Shown here one piece after another: positions 8,878 to 17,481 of a stretch of 30,213 nt of DNA (position 1 is its first letter; every line of letters begins with the position of its first letter). The notes under the pieces are model-generated. The model had not been told where the DNA came from. It saw only the letters and a program-made list of their open reading frames with translations, and did not search any database. A program made the translations under genes and the position numbers. The stretch covers positions 1 to 30,213 of IMG/VR virus record IMGVR_UViG_3300030117_000046; one strand, written 5' to 3'. The stretch is from a virus.

Positions 8878-9070
8878 CCATTGTCATAAACTGATACTTA
8901 CGGAGCGACAGTGATGAAGTCGATTCCGTGTGGTCCATTGCTCGTTTTGTTTCTGCCCCTACTGTCCTAAAGTTTTGCTGAATCGTGTACCGAAAAGATT
9001 GAGCTTCGACCGGATCATATTCCTGCGGTGGAACCTCAATATTTAGATACTTGTTTCCGGTATCACTCAT
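8861..9070 (-). CDS. Small hypothetical protein (69 aa)
   Basis: It is coupled to the propeller-like tail gene by an ATGA overlap (start 9070, upstream stop at 9067). The sequence opens MSDTGNKYLNIEVPPQEYDP and continues into an amphipathic helix (EAQSFRYTIQQNFRTVGAETKRA). It ends with a Ser/Met-rich tail. No family is recognised beyond being a typical small gene between tail genes. Tight coupling on both sides supports real translation. Confidence 0.65.
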   Translation of the reverse strand: MSDTGNKYLNIEVPPQEYDPVEAQSFRYTIQQNFRTVGAETKRAMDHTESTSSLSLRKYQFMTMGGASV

Positions 9071-11424
9071 CTCCGACCATCCGTTCTTGCGTCAACCCTA
9101 ATAAAGCCAACACGCCAGCCGTAACCAGCGCCAGAACTCGACACCTTTACTGACGCCTGTCTAGATCTACCACGAATATTTGACTGCGTTGCTGAAGGAG
9201 TAAACGCAGATGATGCAATCTCTGTTTGCGACTCCATTGGGTAGTTGTGTCCGTTGATTGACACAGTAACCTCGTCATCCGAAGACGCATTTAAAAATTT
9301 AATATCGGGAATAATTCTGTTCAGAGACATAAACTGATCACCCTCGCCAAGGTCTATGTCGCCTGTTTCAACATACGATGTAAACGCCGTATCTACATCG
9401 TTCCAACCTGACTCTTGTCTGTATATCACATTAGGATAAATAACTGTGCCCGATCCGCCAGCAGCAGACTCTGTTGATGTAGCATTTGAACCCATTTCTA
9501 GCGTATAGGTGTTAACTCCTGTAACAGTTACAGGGTGCATATTGTTAATACCTTTTTCGTGGAATCCGCCAAATTCTGAAAATGCTTTAAAAATAACTTT
9601 ATCGTTCGTAGACAGTCCGTGTGCAGTGTCTGTTACGGTAACAGACGAAGAGCCACTTGATGTAGCAAATGGATTAGCGCCAAGAGACTTGGTGTTAATT
9701 GATGTCGCCAAGGGGTTGTTAATTAAGAAAGCGTTGTCCCAATCACCCCTAGCCATAGTTCCGAAATACCACACATCTTCGTCGTAGTTATAAACAACGT
9801 AGCGGTCGTTTCTTCCAGAAGATGAAGTAGAAGGGTAGAACCAGAACACTTCGGAAAGGTCTACATTTGTACCTGCAACCACTTTGTAGTCTTGATCGAA
9901 GTTAAAGTCATCAAAGACTGTGCTAAGGACAGGGCATGTAAGTCTTTGCACTGTTCCCGTGTAGCGGTAAAAAGCGCCACGATCCATAAAGAACGTTACA
10001 CCGTTAGCGCTTGCGGCAGCGTTGGGGGAAATCATCGACATTCCCACCCCTACGGTGCTAAAGGCAAAGTAAAACGGATCTCCTGTGTAACGCATACTAA
10101 CGAGGCCAGCATCAGTCCATATTAAAATTTCGCCACGCGCTTTTAAGGCACCAATAATGGTGGAACCAAGAGATAGTTCTTGACCACCAGCGCTATTTGT
10201 AGACAGGGGTTGCCAGTCTGTAGCGTCTTCAGAACTAGACCACCGCACAAGATTTAAATCAATTGTGCTAGACCCAATTGGATTGCATCCAAAACAAATA
10301 ACATGCTTAGCAATTTCGCTTGTCATTACCTGCAAGCATTTTGTTGGCGGGTAATGCGTACCAGCCTTGTATGTTGCAGTAATTCCGGTGCCGCCGCCGG
10401 TTGCTGTTGACGAAGCGTTTGAGCCAAACGTAATCGTAAAGACAGAAAGCGTCACGATTGAAGCAACATCATAGGTGCCATCAATGCTAATTCCGCCAAC
10501 AGAGGGGGCACCTGCAATGGTTACACTGTCACCAGCAGCTAAACCGTGTCCGGCATCGTCGTAAATTTCAACGGTCGGAGACCCTGACGTTGTTGTAATT
10601 GGGTCCGTACCAAGCGTAACTGAAGCCCTTGTTAGATCAGCAAGAGGAACAGCGGCTGTGCTAGTTCCTGCACTTTCATCCCAGTAGTAAACCTTGTTGG
10701 CACGGTTGTTTGCAAGAAGGTCATCTCCGAAAGAATCCATAGACCACAAGCGAATCTTTTCTTCAGGGGTAGATAGCGTTGAGCCCCAAGGTCCACTGCC
10801 CCACGTTCCGGTGCCCCATGCTGTCAGAGACGCGGCGTCAATCGGGCCAGAGTTTATTTCATAAGTAGCGGTAAACGATGAGCCCGCAGCACCTGTGCTG
10901 GTAGCAAAATCGTCTACTAAGACAACGTATTTATTGTTTTCGTCTGTACCTGCCAAGTCGCCTAGGTACGCAATGTAATGTTCGGTATTTAGCGTTGCAG
11001 CAGGTATACCATTTACGGCGCCACTAATACTAGAAAAGGTTACAAAGTCGCCACGCTTTGCCCCGTGGTTGGTGTGCGACACAACAACAAGACCGCTTCC
11101 ATCTGTCGTTGTTATTTGGTTACTACTTATAGAAGCCGTTGATCTTGTTGGCGTAATGTCGTAGTAACCAATGGTGTTGTTAACGTACAGCTTGTTGTTG
11201 GTCCCAACACCAATATAGATCTCGCCGGTTCCGGTAGCCCAATTGAAGATTTTGCGCCCAACGCCAAATATTTTTCCTGACGTATAATTAATCCAGCCGC
11301 CTATCTTCTCTACAAAGCCTTTACGAAACCTGACTTTATCAGAGTCGAACCACGTTCCTTCTGCGGAATACCTTGTTCCGTCAGTAAAAACTCCGGGGCG
11401 AGGCGCAATCTTAAGCAGAGGCAT
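9067..11424 (-). CDS. Large beta-rich tail protein, propeller/stabilisation-like (785 aa)
   Basis: The N-terminus, with PRPGVFTDGTRYSAEGTW followed by DSDKVRFRKGFVEKIGGW, is a signature of a widespread phage tail family. The C-terminal 35 residues (RQASVKVSSSGAGYGWRVGF, then RVDARTDGRR) are its usual ending. Between them, repeated strand-rich segments with WSMDSFGDDLLANN, LVRWSSSEDATDWQP and WTDAGLVSMRYTGDP look like propeller blades. I associate the fold with the P22 gp10-type tail hub that seals packaged DNA, but that is inference. Three similar modules with an HGxxxxD-type core (His-Gly at about 120, 293 and 602) interrupt the blades. The family is often nearer 500-650 residues, so these insertions explain the size. 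The start lies just after the basic-protein stop. Confidence 0.85.
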   Translation of the reverse strand: MPLLKIAPRPGVFTDGTRYSAEGTWFDSDKVRFRKGFVEKIGGWINYTSGKIFGVGRKIFNWATGTGEIYIGVGTNNKLYVNNTIGYYDITPTRSTASISSNQITTTDGSGLVVVSHTNHGAKRGDFVTFSSISGAVNGIPAATLNTEHYIAYLGDLAGTDENNKYVVLVDDFATSTGAAGSSFTATYEINSGPIDAASLTAWGTGTWGSGPWGSTLSTPEEKIRLWSMDSFGDDLLANNRANKVYYWDESAGTSTAAVPLADLTRASVTLGTDPITTTSGSPTVEIYDDAGHGLAAGDSVTIAGAPSVGGISIDGTYDVASIVTLSVFTITFGSNASSTATGGGTGITATYKAGTHYPPTKCLQVMTSEIAKHVICFGCNPIGSSTIDLNLVRWSSSEDATDWQPLSTNSAGGQELSLGSTIIGALKARGEILIWTDAGLVSMRYTGDPFYFAFSTVGVGMSMISPNAAASANGVTFFMDRGAFYRYTGTVQRLTCPVLSTVFDDFNFDQDYKVVAGTNVDLSEVFWFYPSTSSSGRNDRYVVYNYDEDVWYFGTMARGDWDNAFLINNPLATSINTKSLGANPFATSSGSSSVTVTDTAHGLSTNDKVIFKAFSEFGGFHEKGINNMHPVTVTGVNTYTLEMGSNATSTESAAGGSGTVIYPNVIYRQESGWNDVDTAFTSYVETGDIDLGEGDQFMSLNRIIPDIKFLNASSDDEVTVSINGHNYPMESQTEIASSAFTPSATQSNIRGRSRQASVKVSSSGAGYGWRVGFIRVDARTDGRR

Positions 11425-11425
11425 A

Positions 11426-11695
11426 CTACCACTTTACCCTGTTTGCCCAGTAGGCAGCGCTCATTTTGCCCTTTTTAATATTTTTAGCATGACGGGCCTT
11501 AAAGCTTTTGCGCCGGGCTTTGCCTTTTTTTGTTTGAGGATTCTTGCCTGCGCCGCTCACACCTTGTTGACCAAAACGAATTAGCCTTACTTTGTCGCCT
11601 TCTTTTGCAAGTACAGCATGAGACTTTTTTGCTTTAGGAGTGCGCTTGGGTTTGTTGTACCCGCTAAACCTTTCGCCGCGATATGTGATAGCCAT
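11426..11695 (-). CDS. Small basic conserved phage protein (89 aa)
   Basis: A very Lys/Arg-rich protein: MAITYRGERFSGYNKPKRTP, then AKEGDKVRLIRFGQQGVSG, then ARRKSFKARHAKNI and a C-terminal SAAYWANRVKW. The RLIRFGQQGVSG and KSFKARHAKNI ... YWAN.VKW motifs are highly characteristic of small proteins found in many marine phages, whose function I do not know. The charge suggests binding to DNA or to an acidic virion surface. The start overlaps the upstream stop as TGATG, so translation is coupled to the membrane/coiled-coil gene. Confidence 0.88.
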   Translation of the reverse strand: MAITYRGERFSGYNKPKRTPKAKKSHAVLAKEGDKVRLIRFGQQGVSGAGKNPQTKKGKARRKSFKARHAKNIKKGKMSAAYWANRVKW

Positions 11696-11928
11696 CAGTG
11701 ATCCGTTCTCCTTGCGAGTCTTTCTTTGATGTTTGCTGTCTCTGCTTCAACCGATGCAAGGCGCTCGCCATGCGTATCTACTTTTGTTCCAATGCGGTTT
11801 ACAGTGCGTTCAATTTGAGCAAGGGACTGTTTAGCCCCATTTAGTCCTGCCTTTACCCCGCCATAAGCGGCCCCTGCTGCGGCTGGTATGGCAAGTAAAG
11901 ACATTAGAGTAGTCACGTCACTCTCCAT
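11695..11928 (-). CDS. Small membrane protein with coiled coil, holin/spanin-like candidate (77 aa)
   Basis: Residues 7-30 (LMSLLAIPAAAGAAYGGVKAG) form a single plausible transmembrane helix with small residues. Residues 35-72 form an amphipathic coiled coil (SLAQIERTVNRIGTKVD ... RLASVEAETANIKERLARR). This N-in, helix-plus-coiled-coil build is seen in inner-membrane spanins, in some holins and in small tail-associated proteins. The ATG at 11928 overlaps the fiber gene by 11 bases. A GTG at 11916 has a better spaced GGAGAG ribosome site and follows the fiber stop by one base (TGACGTG), so the real start may be there. Function is a hypothesis. Confidence 0.72.
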   Translation of the reverse strand: MESDVTTLMSLLAIPAAAGAAYGGVKAGLNGAKQSLAQIERTVNRIGTKVDTHGERLASVEAETANIKERLARRTDH

Positions 11929-14900
11929 TTTCCTTAGACTCTGCCTTGTTTCTTTCTAGCCTGAAAAGTCCATCGTTGTCAGTTGATTTTGAATCTGTGT
12001 AGTGACTATCGTTTCTTTCAGCAACTACTAGCCATGACACAGTATCCGTGCAGTCACTGTCTTGTGCAGAAATAGTAAGTGTAGAACCTGAAACAGACCC
12101 ACGGACTTGAGTCCAACCTGTTTCGTTCTGCACCCAGACTTGAGGATTGCGGCAAAGAACCGCCCATGTGCCGCTAGTCATTCTTGCAGCCTCATCTAAG
12201 TCAATTGTTGCAGCACCCCCTTGAAGATCGACGCTGCCACGGTACATAAGGTCGGCTTGCGGACCCTCAATGCTTGCATGAGACAGTGTGTGCGTGTCCG
12301 TCATGCTTGGCAAAGGATGGTCAATTCGGAACGTCTTTGTTCCTGCGGTAAGCTCCCCAACCACATTGACTGTGCCACCGCTTGAAATGCTCATTCGAGC
12401 AGTTTCATTGGTGCCAAAAACCATGCCTATTGAGCCAGCATTGTTGTAGATATTCATGTTGCTACCGTCTAGTGCGATAGCACCACTGTAACCATTTCCT
12501 GTAATAGCAAGCTGACCACTTGCACTAGCATCCATTGAGATGTCTTGTGCATCTTTAATTGTAAGTTTGGCATGGGGCGTTGCTACGCCAATACCAACGT
12601 GGTCGTTTCCTGCGTCTGCATAAAAAAGGTTTGCGTCTCCGTTGCCTTCAATACGAAAGTCAACATCAGCAGAAGCTTCGTTGAAGACGGCTCCGGCATT
12701 AACTGTAAGTGTGCCGCCCAGTGTGGTCGTGCCTGACACATCTAGTGTACCGTTTAAATCAACGGCTGTTGCGTTAAGCTCAATCTCATCGGTAGCGTTA
12801 ATATCCAGAACGGTAGCCGAAGGTGCATTAATGTACTGAGACGCATCGTTAAACTGCAAAGCCATTGTGCTATTAAGCAACAAGCCCGTGTCTGCAACAT
12901 GGGTCAAAGTTACATCGTCATCATCACCGAATGATATTACCGCTTCATCTGCCAAGAACAGATCACTAAACTCTAATGAAGCTGTACCTAAGGCAGCGCC
13001 ATCTGACGCATCGGGCACAAACGCTGTGGTAGCCGTGATCGTTGTTCCCTGAATGGTGCTAGACCCTGTAATTGCACCGTCTACTTGTAGCGTAGACGCC
13101 ATATCTACAGCACCGTCAATGTCTACGACATCAAGGTTTGTGGTTCCGTCTACGTCAATGTCACCAGCTACATCAAGTCCTGCTGCACCAGCCAGCACGA
13201 GATCGTCGGCAGACTCATCCCAGAGCATGTACGCTCCGGACGTAGCACCAAAGAACTTTACATCGTATCCAGTATCATCAACCCCGACCGTAACCGTAGA
13301 ATCAATTTGGACCGCACCATCAATGTCTACTGCGTCTAGGTTGGTGGTTCCGTCAATATCAGCGTCTCCAGAAATATCAAGAGAACCGGCATCAAGCTCG
13401 CCCGTTAGTGTAACATTTCTAAAGCTTGCAATGTCCTTGTTGCTATCTACCACAACCGCCTTAGAGGCTGCTACGGTACCGGCGGTTATGCCGTCAAGCA
13501 TTTCTAGCTCGGCTTCTGTTAACTCTGCGCCTGAGCCTAGCGTAAGCGTCCCCGTTACCGTCAGGTTGTCATTAACTGTTACTTCTGATGTGGTGTGACC
13601 TATTGAGACTGGAACGCCTGACGTAGCGGTTCCTATGGTAATTCCGTTTGAGGTATTGGAATTATCTATGTTCAGTGTAGATGTAGAGTCCAGTGAAATA
13701 TTAGAACCGTCTACAACTAGGGTTCCATCTACATCTGTATTGTCTAGGTTGGTGGTCCCATCTACATCTAAATCGCCGTTAAAGTCAGCGTTGCCACCAA
13801 GGGTCAATGTCGTAGCCATGTCAACCGCACCGTCAATATCTACTACATCTAGGTTGGTTGTACCGTCTACGTCTAGGTCACCATTAAAATCTGCATTACC
13901 AGCTAAGGTTAGCGTAGACGCCATGTCAACTGCGCCGTCAATGTCTACGACATCAAGATTTGTGGTTCCGTCTACATCTAAGTCGCCTGCTAAGTCAATG
14001 CCCGCAGCGCCTGCTAAAACTAGATCGTCAGTAGACGTATCCCAAAGCATGTACGCACTAGCGGTGTCTCCAAAAAACTTTACGTCATACCCGGTGTCAT
14101 CTACACCAACTGTAACGGTCGAGTCAATTTGCACTGCGCCGTCAATGTCTACTGCGTCTAGGTTGGTAGTTCCGTCTACATCCAGATCCCCATTAAGATC
14201 AGCATTGCCAGCTACGGTAATGGTGCCAGACACATCCAGTGTGCCGTTTAAATCTATTGCGGTAGCGTTAAGCTCAATTTCGTCTGTTGCGTTAATGTCC
14301 AGTATTGCATTTGAAGGAGCATTGATGTATTGACTGGCATCATTAAACTGGATTGCCATTGTAGAGTTAAGTAGCAATCCGGTATCTGCAACATGTGTTA
14401 GCGTTACGTCGGTGTCTGCACCAAAGCCAAGAACAGCAGCGTCTGACTTGAGGGTAAGGTCGTCGCCAACAATTGCATCAGTCCCGACCGTTAGGCTTGT
14501 CATTAGCTCTAAGTCAGCAAACGCATCTAGTACCGCAGCACCTGATCCCGCACCATCAGTAAAGACTGCTGCAACCTTTCCGTTGCCAATAGTGATGTTG
14601 GCGCCAGAGCCTTGGCTAATAATAATATTGTATGGCCCGGAAGACCCTGAGTCGCCAGTAGCATTCTCAATAAACCACAGTTTATTAACTGTGTTCGGGG
14701 CAATCGTAATTGTGCAATCAGAGTCTAAGTCGCCCGTATACTTAAGAAACATTGCGCGGCCTTCATCGGCGGCGCCATCTGCTATCGTCGTAGTATGAGT
14801 ATTGGCGTTAGTGGTAATTGCTTCTGTACCAGAGCCAAACGCATCTGCAATCAACTCAAGGTTAGTGTTGGTTGACGCTCCCCATGTGCCTTCTTCGTCG

Positions 14901-14947
14901 CCAGTAGCAATTTCCTTTAAACGAAGATTGTTAACGTATGTAGCCAT
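11918..14947 (-). CDS. Tail fiber protein with tandem beta repeats (1009 aa)
   Basis: Residues 1-150 (MATYVNNLRLKEIATGDEEG, then GTWGASTN) are the virion-attachment head common to marine phage fibers. Residues 160-750 are the shaft, made of short beta repeats. DGTTNLD occurs six times (about 258, 326, 361, 396, 532 and 600). Two longer blocks are each duplicated: one around 181-241 and 679-741, the other around 256-345 and 530-620. Residues 783-790 read DHVGIGVA, a typical fiber element. The C-terminal domain has KTFRIDHP, HASIEGP and a closing VSWLVVAERND segment, a conserved receptor-end module. The start overlaps the previous stop (TAATG) behind an AAGGG ribosome site. It probably forms a trimeric fiber contacting the host surface. 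Confidence 0.92.
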   Translation of the reverse strand: MATYVNNLRLKEIATGDEEGTWGASTNTNLELIADAFGSGTEAITTNANTHTTTIADGAADEGRAMFLKYTGDLDSDCTITIAPNTVNKLWFIENATGDSGSSGPYNIIISQGSGANITIGNGKVAAVFTDGAGSGAAVLDAFADLELMTSLTVGTDAIVGDDLTLKSDAAVLGFGADTDVTLTHVADTGLLLNSTMAIQFNDASQYINAPSNAILDINATDEIELNATAIDLNGTLDVSGTITVAGNADLNGDLDVDGTTNLDAVDIDGAVQIDSTVTVGVDDTGYDVKFFGDTASAYMLWDTSTDDLVLAGAAGIDLAGDLDVDGTTNLDVVDIDGAVDMASTLTLAGNADFNGDLDVDGTTNLDVVDIDGAVDMATTLTLGGNADFNGDLDVDGTTNLDNTDVDGTLVVDGSNISLDSTSTLNIDNSNTSNGITIGTATSGVPVSIGHTTSEVTVNDNLTVTGTLTLGSGAELTEAELEMLDGITAGTVAASKAVVVDSNKDIASFRNVTLTGELDAGSLDISGDADIDGTTNLDAVDIDGAVQIDSTVTVGVDDTGYDVKFFGATSGAYMLWDESADDLVLAGAAGLDVAGDIDVDGTTNLDVVDIDGAVDMASTLQVDGAITGSSTIQGTTITATTAFVPDASDGAALGTASLEFSDLFLADEAVISFGDDDDVTLTHVADTGLLLNSTMALQFNDASQYINAPSATVLDINATDEIELNATAVDLNGTLDVSGTTTLGGTLTVNAGAVFNEASADVDFRIEGNGDANLFYADAGNDHVGIGVATPHAKLTIKDAQDISMDASASGQLAITGNGYSGAIALDGSNMNIYNNAGSIGMVFGTNETARMSISSGGTVNVVGELTAGTKTFRIDHPLPSMTDTHTLSHASIEGPQADLMYRGSVDLQGGAATIDLDEAARMTSGTWAVLCRNPQVWVQNETGWTQVRGSVSGSTLTISAQDSDCTDTVSWLVVAERNDSHYTDSKSTDNDGLFRLERNKAESKENGE

Positions 14948-15381
14948 TACTTAACCCTTACAATTGCATTAGATGAATCGGCATCTGGAAACTCTACTGT
15001 AAACGTCGAGCTAGAAACCTCTCTGTCGATTCCAAAATCAAGAACCGCTACAGCCTTGTTTCCATTTGTACTGTTATAAATTAATGCGCCCCTAGCAGTA
15101 AAGGACGCACTAGACCAAGATGTGTCCGCAAAATCAGTAAAACCAATACTGTTAGAAGTTGTTGGCTCTACGTTTGTTAACGTGTTTCCACCTGCTGTAT
15201 AATTAGTGCCCGAACTGCTTACTTCGCCAGTTGTTGTATACACTGTTGTTGATGGGCCTAGTGACGCATCGTCAGTGTACAAAGCAATCTTGAATGTGTT
15301 GCCGCCACTAGCAGAAAAATTATGTACAGCTTTTAAAACTTCGCTTTTAAAAGAGTTGCAAATAGACTGAGTAATGGCCAC
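14947..15381 (-). CDS. Conserved beta-rich structural protein (144 aa)
   Basis: It starts with GTG at 15381 behind a GAGG ribosome site, 2 bases after the upstream stop, and overlaps the fiber start by one base. The sequence SICNSFKSEVLKAVHNF, then FKIALYTDDASLGPST, FTARGALIYN and AVLDFGIDREVSSSTF is a familiar conserved phage protein found beside tail fibers and adaptors. It contains an N-terminal helix followed by strands. I regard it as a virion accessory protein, perhaps linking fiber and tail. No specific activity can be assigned from sequence. Confidence 0.85.
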   Translation of the reverse strand: MAITQSICNSFKSEVLKAVHNFSASGGNTFKIALYTDDASLGPSTTVYTTTGEVSSSGTNYTAGGNTLTNVEPTTSNSIGFTDFADTSWSSASFTARGALIYNSTNGNKAVAVLDFGIDREVSSSTFTVEFPDADSSNAIVRVK

Positions 15382-15383
15382 AA

Positions 15384-16019
15384 CTATACCCTCGGCACGC
15401 GAATCGTACCGTCTCTGTACTCATCGATGGTCATGCGTCCTTCTGCCTGTGTTTTTAACAACCCAAGCGCTTCTTGGTAACGCTGGTTATATGTATTCAT
15501 AAGGTCGGCATCACCCTTCATAAAGGTGTACGCTTCTATTAGGGCACCATAAAGCAATGCGCTGTCAGCGTTTGTTCCAAGCCATGTTGTTGAAGCGGTA
15601 ACGATGCTCGCAGGCTTGTAAAAATAACTTAGCCTATATGCAGAAGTTGCACTTGGCGAAGGGCCAAGGACAAAGTTTGTGCTGTCATAGATTGCATAGT
15701 GTTTAGGAAAACCTTTTACAGAGTCGTCAGGGTACGCCTGAGACATAAAGTTGTAATCTTTGTTAATCAAAAACACTTGATCACTTGCAGAGTTGGTGAC
15801 CGCAAACGACAGCGGCGCCAAAAGATCTGACGGGAACGTTAAGAGTTTGGTCGAAGTTGACAGGTTTCCGTCAACTATTTTTCTGCTAACTGGAAGATTT
15901 ACTGACCGATAAATACGATCTTCGGCTTGTTTTACGAACGTAGGAATATTATTTACAAACGTTGTTTCTGTGTTATCGCAATAAGCCTTAATCGCTGCAA
16001 CTAGCTCTGTATAGTTCAT
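15384..16019 (-). CDS. Head-to-tail adaptor-like protein (211 aa)
   Basis: The opening MNYTELVAAIKAYCDNTET, then VKQAEDRIYRSVNLPVSRK, gives amphipathic helices typical of phage connector or adaptor rings. A central beta region (LLTFPSDLLAPLSF, HYAIYDSTNFVLGPSP, YRLSYFYKP) follows. A C-terminal helix (LLYGALIEAYTFMKGDADLM, then YNQRYQEALG) completes the fold. This is the arrangement of adaptor proteins that bind the portal or the first adaptor ring in short-tailed phages. The start overlaps the upstream stop by ATGA. Position between the first adaptor-like gene and the fiber supports the role. Confidence 0.85.
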   Translation of the reverse strand: MNYTELVAAIKAYCDNTETTFVNNIPTFVKQAEDRIYRSVNLPVSRKIVDGNLSTSTKLLTFPSDLLAPLSFAVTNSASDQVFLINKDYNFMSQAYPDDSVKGFPKHYAIYDSTNFVLGPSPSATSAYRLSYFYKPASIVTASTTWLGTNADSALLYGALIEAYTFMKGDADLMNTYNQRYQEALGLLKTQAEGRMTIDEYRDGTIRVPRV

Positions 16020-16354
16020 GTCGTAGAAATGGTTACAGTTCCAACGTGTGCCCGGACTGTAGTGCCGCCGTCTGTGTCAGCGTTTCCGTTACCCACTGGG
16101 TTCCAAGCAAACAGCCCACGGCTTTCAGTTAACGATATGTCAGGTCTTGGGTTTCTTAGGGATTGCGGGTCCGTGTAGTCCCCGAGCTTTCCTAAAAAGT
16201 TTTGTGGCTGGTCTGCATCCCACACATCCTTGCCAACCAATAAGCCAGTTTTTACACCTGCACGAAACTCAGGCTTTAAATCAGAAAGCTTGTACCTAAA
16301 TCCGGTTCGATCACAAAACCCAAAAGCATGCTTGCCGTTTGCGTATCTGCCCAT
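16016..16354 (-). CDS. Small conserved phage protein with degenerate Cys motif (112 aa)
   Basis: The N-terminus MGRYANGKHAFGFCDRTGFR matches a small phage family whose members, as I recall, read 'CDRCGFRY...' with a second Cys pair and a following 'PQ' segment, suggesting a zinc knuckle. Here only one Cys is present (position 14), so zinc binding looks lost. The remainder (DLKPEFRAGVKTGL, DPQSLRNPRPDISL) follows the family. The C-terminal third is Gly/Thr-rich and probably flexible. It is tightly coupled (TAATG with the previous gene, ATGA with the next) between two adaptor genes, so a connector-completion role is plausible but unproven. Confidence 0.8.
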   Translation of the reverse strand: MGRYANGKHAFGFCDRTGFRYKLSDLKPEFRAGVKTGLLVGKDVWDADQPQNFLGKLGDYTDPQSLRNPRPDISLTESRGLFAWNPVGNGNADTDGGTTVRAHVGTVTISTT

Positions 16355-17037
16355 TAGACGCTCCCGTACCCGCCGGGCACGAACCTAACAGACGACCTGT
16401 CGCGGTCTTCTGACTGTGCTAAATCCCACTGAAACTCATACTCTGCCTTTAGATCAGCCATTCTGTTGTTGGCTTGTGGATACTTCATGGACAGTTGGTA
16501 CGCTAAACCAGCCACCATGCAAGGCAAGAATCGAAACGGTGCATCCATTGTGTATTCACCGTCGTGGCCCACATCCTGAACTCTCCGAAGCTTTTGATAA
16601 ACAAACGTGTAAGCTTCGTCGGGTGTAGGCCAAAAGTAAGCAACAGGAGCCGCACGTTGCTTGTCAATGTAAATATTTACAGGTCTGCCAGATGTATTTT
16701 TGTTTGGCAAGCTTGAATACTGAGACACGCTAATACGACTAAGCTGTTCATCGTTTTGCGTAGCGCCGGAACCCGTTCTGATCCAGTGCTCAATAATATC
16801 AATGGTATCAGTAGGCAGTGTCAGCGTAGCCGTGTCTGCTGTTAGCGAGGTTGATACCTGCTCGACAGTCCAGAAGTTTATGCCTCGGTTTGCCCACTCA
16901 ATCGTTAGTAGGTTTAACGAACGAGTCGCTGTCTTCAGATCGTAACCAGTACGAAGCTGAAGACCGCAGCGCTCAAACGCTTCTTCTGCAATCTCTGTAA
17001 TGTCAAGATCAAATGTAGTAGTGCCAGAGGTGGCCAT
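16354..17037 (-). CDS. P22 gp4-like tail accessory / first adaptor protein (227 aa)
   Basis: The helical start DITEIAEEAFERCGLQLRTG, leading to TATRSLNLLTIEWANRGINFWTVEQ, is the classic pattern of gp4-type head-completion proteins that dock on the portal and begin tail assembly. A beta core follows with DTIDIIEHWIR and FWPTPDEAYTFVYQK. A C-terminal helical segment (FLPCMVAGLAYQLSMKYPQA) and an Arg-rich tail complete it. P22 gp4 is about 166 residues, so this member is longer. A strong ribosome site (GGGAGG) precedes the ATG. It stands first in the adaptor group, upstream of the second adaptor-like gene. Confidence 0.85.
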   Translation of the reverse strand: MATSGTTTFDLDITEIAEEAFERCGLQLRTGYDLKTATRSLNLLTIEWANRGINFWTVEQVSTSLTADTATLTLPTDTIDIIEHWIRTGSGATQNDEQLSRISVSQYSSLPNKNTSGRPVNIYIDKQRAAPVAYFWPTPDEAYTFVYQKLRRVQDVGHDGEYTMDAPFRFLPCMVAGLAYQLSMKYPQANNRMADLKAEYEFQWDLAQSEDRDRSSVRFVPGGYGSV

Positions 17038-17052
17038 CTATCCTCCCTTGGG

Positions 17053-17460
17053 TTAACCGTATTGTTTTTCCAAGACGAGAATAATTGTGTACCTGTCGCC
17101 GCTACTGTGGCCAACCGTAGTAAAAAGAACGTCACCGTTTTTGCCGCCACCGGCATTGTTCGTAAGCGACTGCATATTACTAAAGTCGTAGTGACCAGAA
17201 CTAGAATCAGACACGGTAAAGCAAAGAACATTAGAGCTTGCGTTCCAAAGAATATCAACAGACATGCCTTCTAGGGCATAAAATATTTGTTGAATTTTTA
17301 CTCCAGAACACTCTCTATCTGTTCCCGGTTCTGCGCTAAGCGCCGAAACATCTACCTTTGTAACCGCAGACTCGCCCGAGCCATCAGAAATGTTCGTAAA
17401 CTTCATGACGGCAATTCTGGGGCCATCAGAAAGTGTTTGTGATGTTACTGCATCTGCCAT
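17053..17460 (-). CDS. Conserved beta-rich virion protein (135 aa)
   Basis: The sequence MADAVTSQTLSDGPRIAVMK, then FTNISDGSGESAVTKVDVS, leads into strands around IQQIFYALEGMSVDILWNAS, CFTVSDSSSGHYDFSNMQSL and DRYTIILVLEKQYG. I have seen this type of small beta protein between capsid and connector genes in marine phages, but I cannot give it a precise function. It is probably a head or tail surface protein. It starts 66 bases after the preceding gene, behind a GAGG ribosome site and just downstream of a strong RNA hairpin (17482-17510). Confidence 0.8.
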   Translation of the reverse strand: MADAVTSQTLSDGPRIAVMKFTNISDGSGESAVTKVDVSALSAEPGTDRECSGVKIQQIFYALEGMSVDILWNASSNVLCFTVSDSSSGHYDFSNMQSLTNNAGGGKNGDVLFTTVGHSSGDRYTIILVLEKQYG

Positions 17461-17481
17461 TGTCTTGTCCTCGAAGGGTGT

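Noticed and set aside
13053-14333. Long plus-strand open frames opposite the fiber gene
   Set aside because: They arise from the repetitive Asp/Thr/Ser-rich fiber codons read backwards, give Ser/Pro-rich repetitive translations, and have no ribosome sites or neighbours on that strand.
12700-14350. CRISPR-like periodicity
   Set aside because: The repeats are in frame, of unequal spacing and imperfect, and encode the fiber shaft. There are no uniform spacers.
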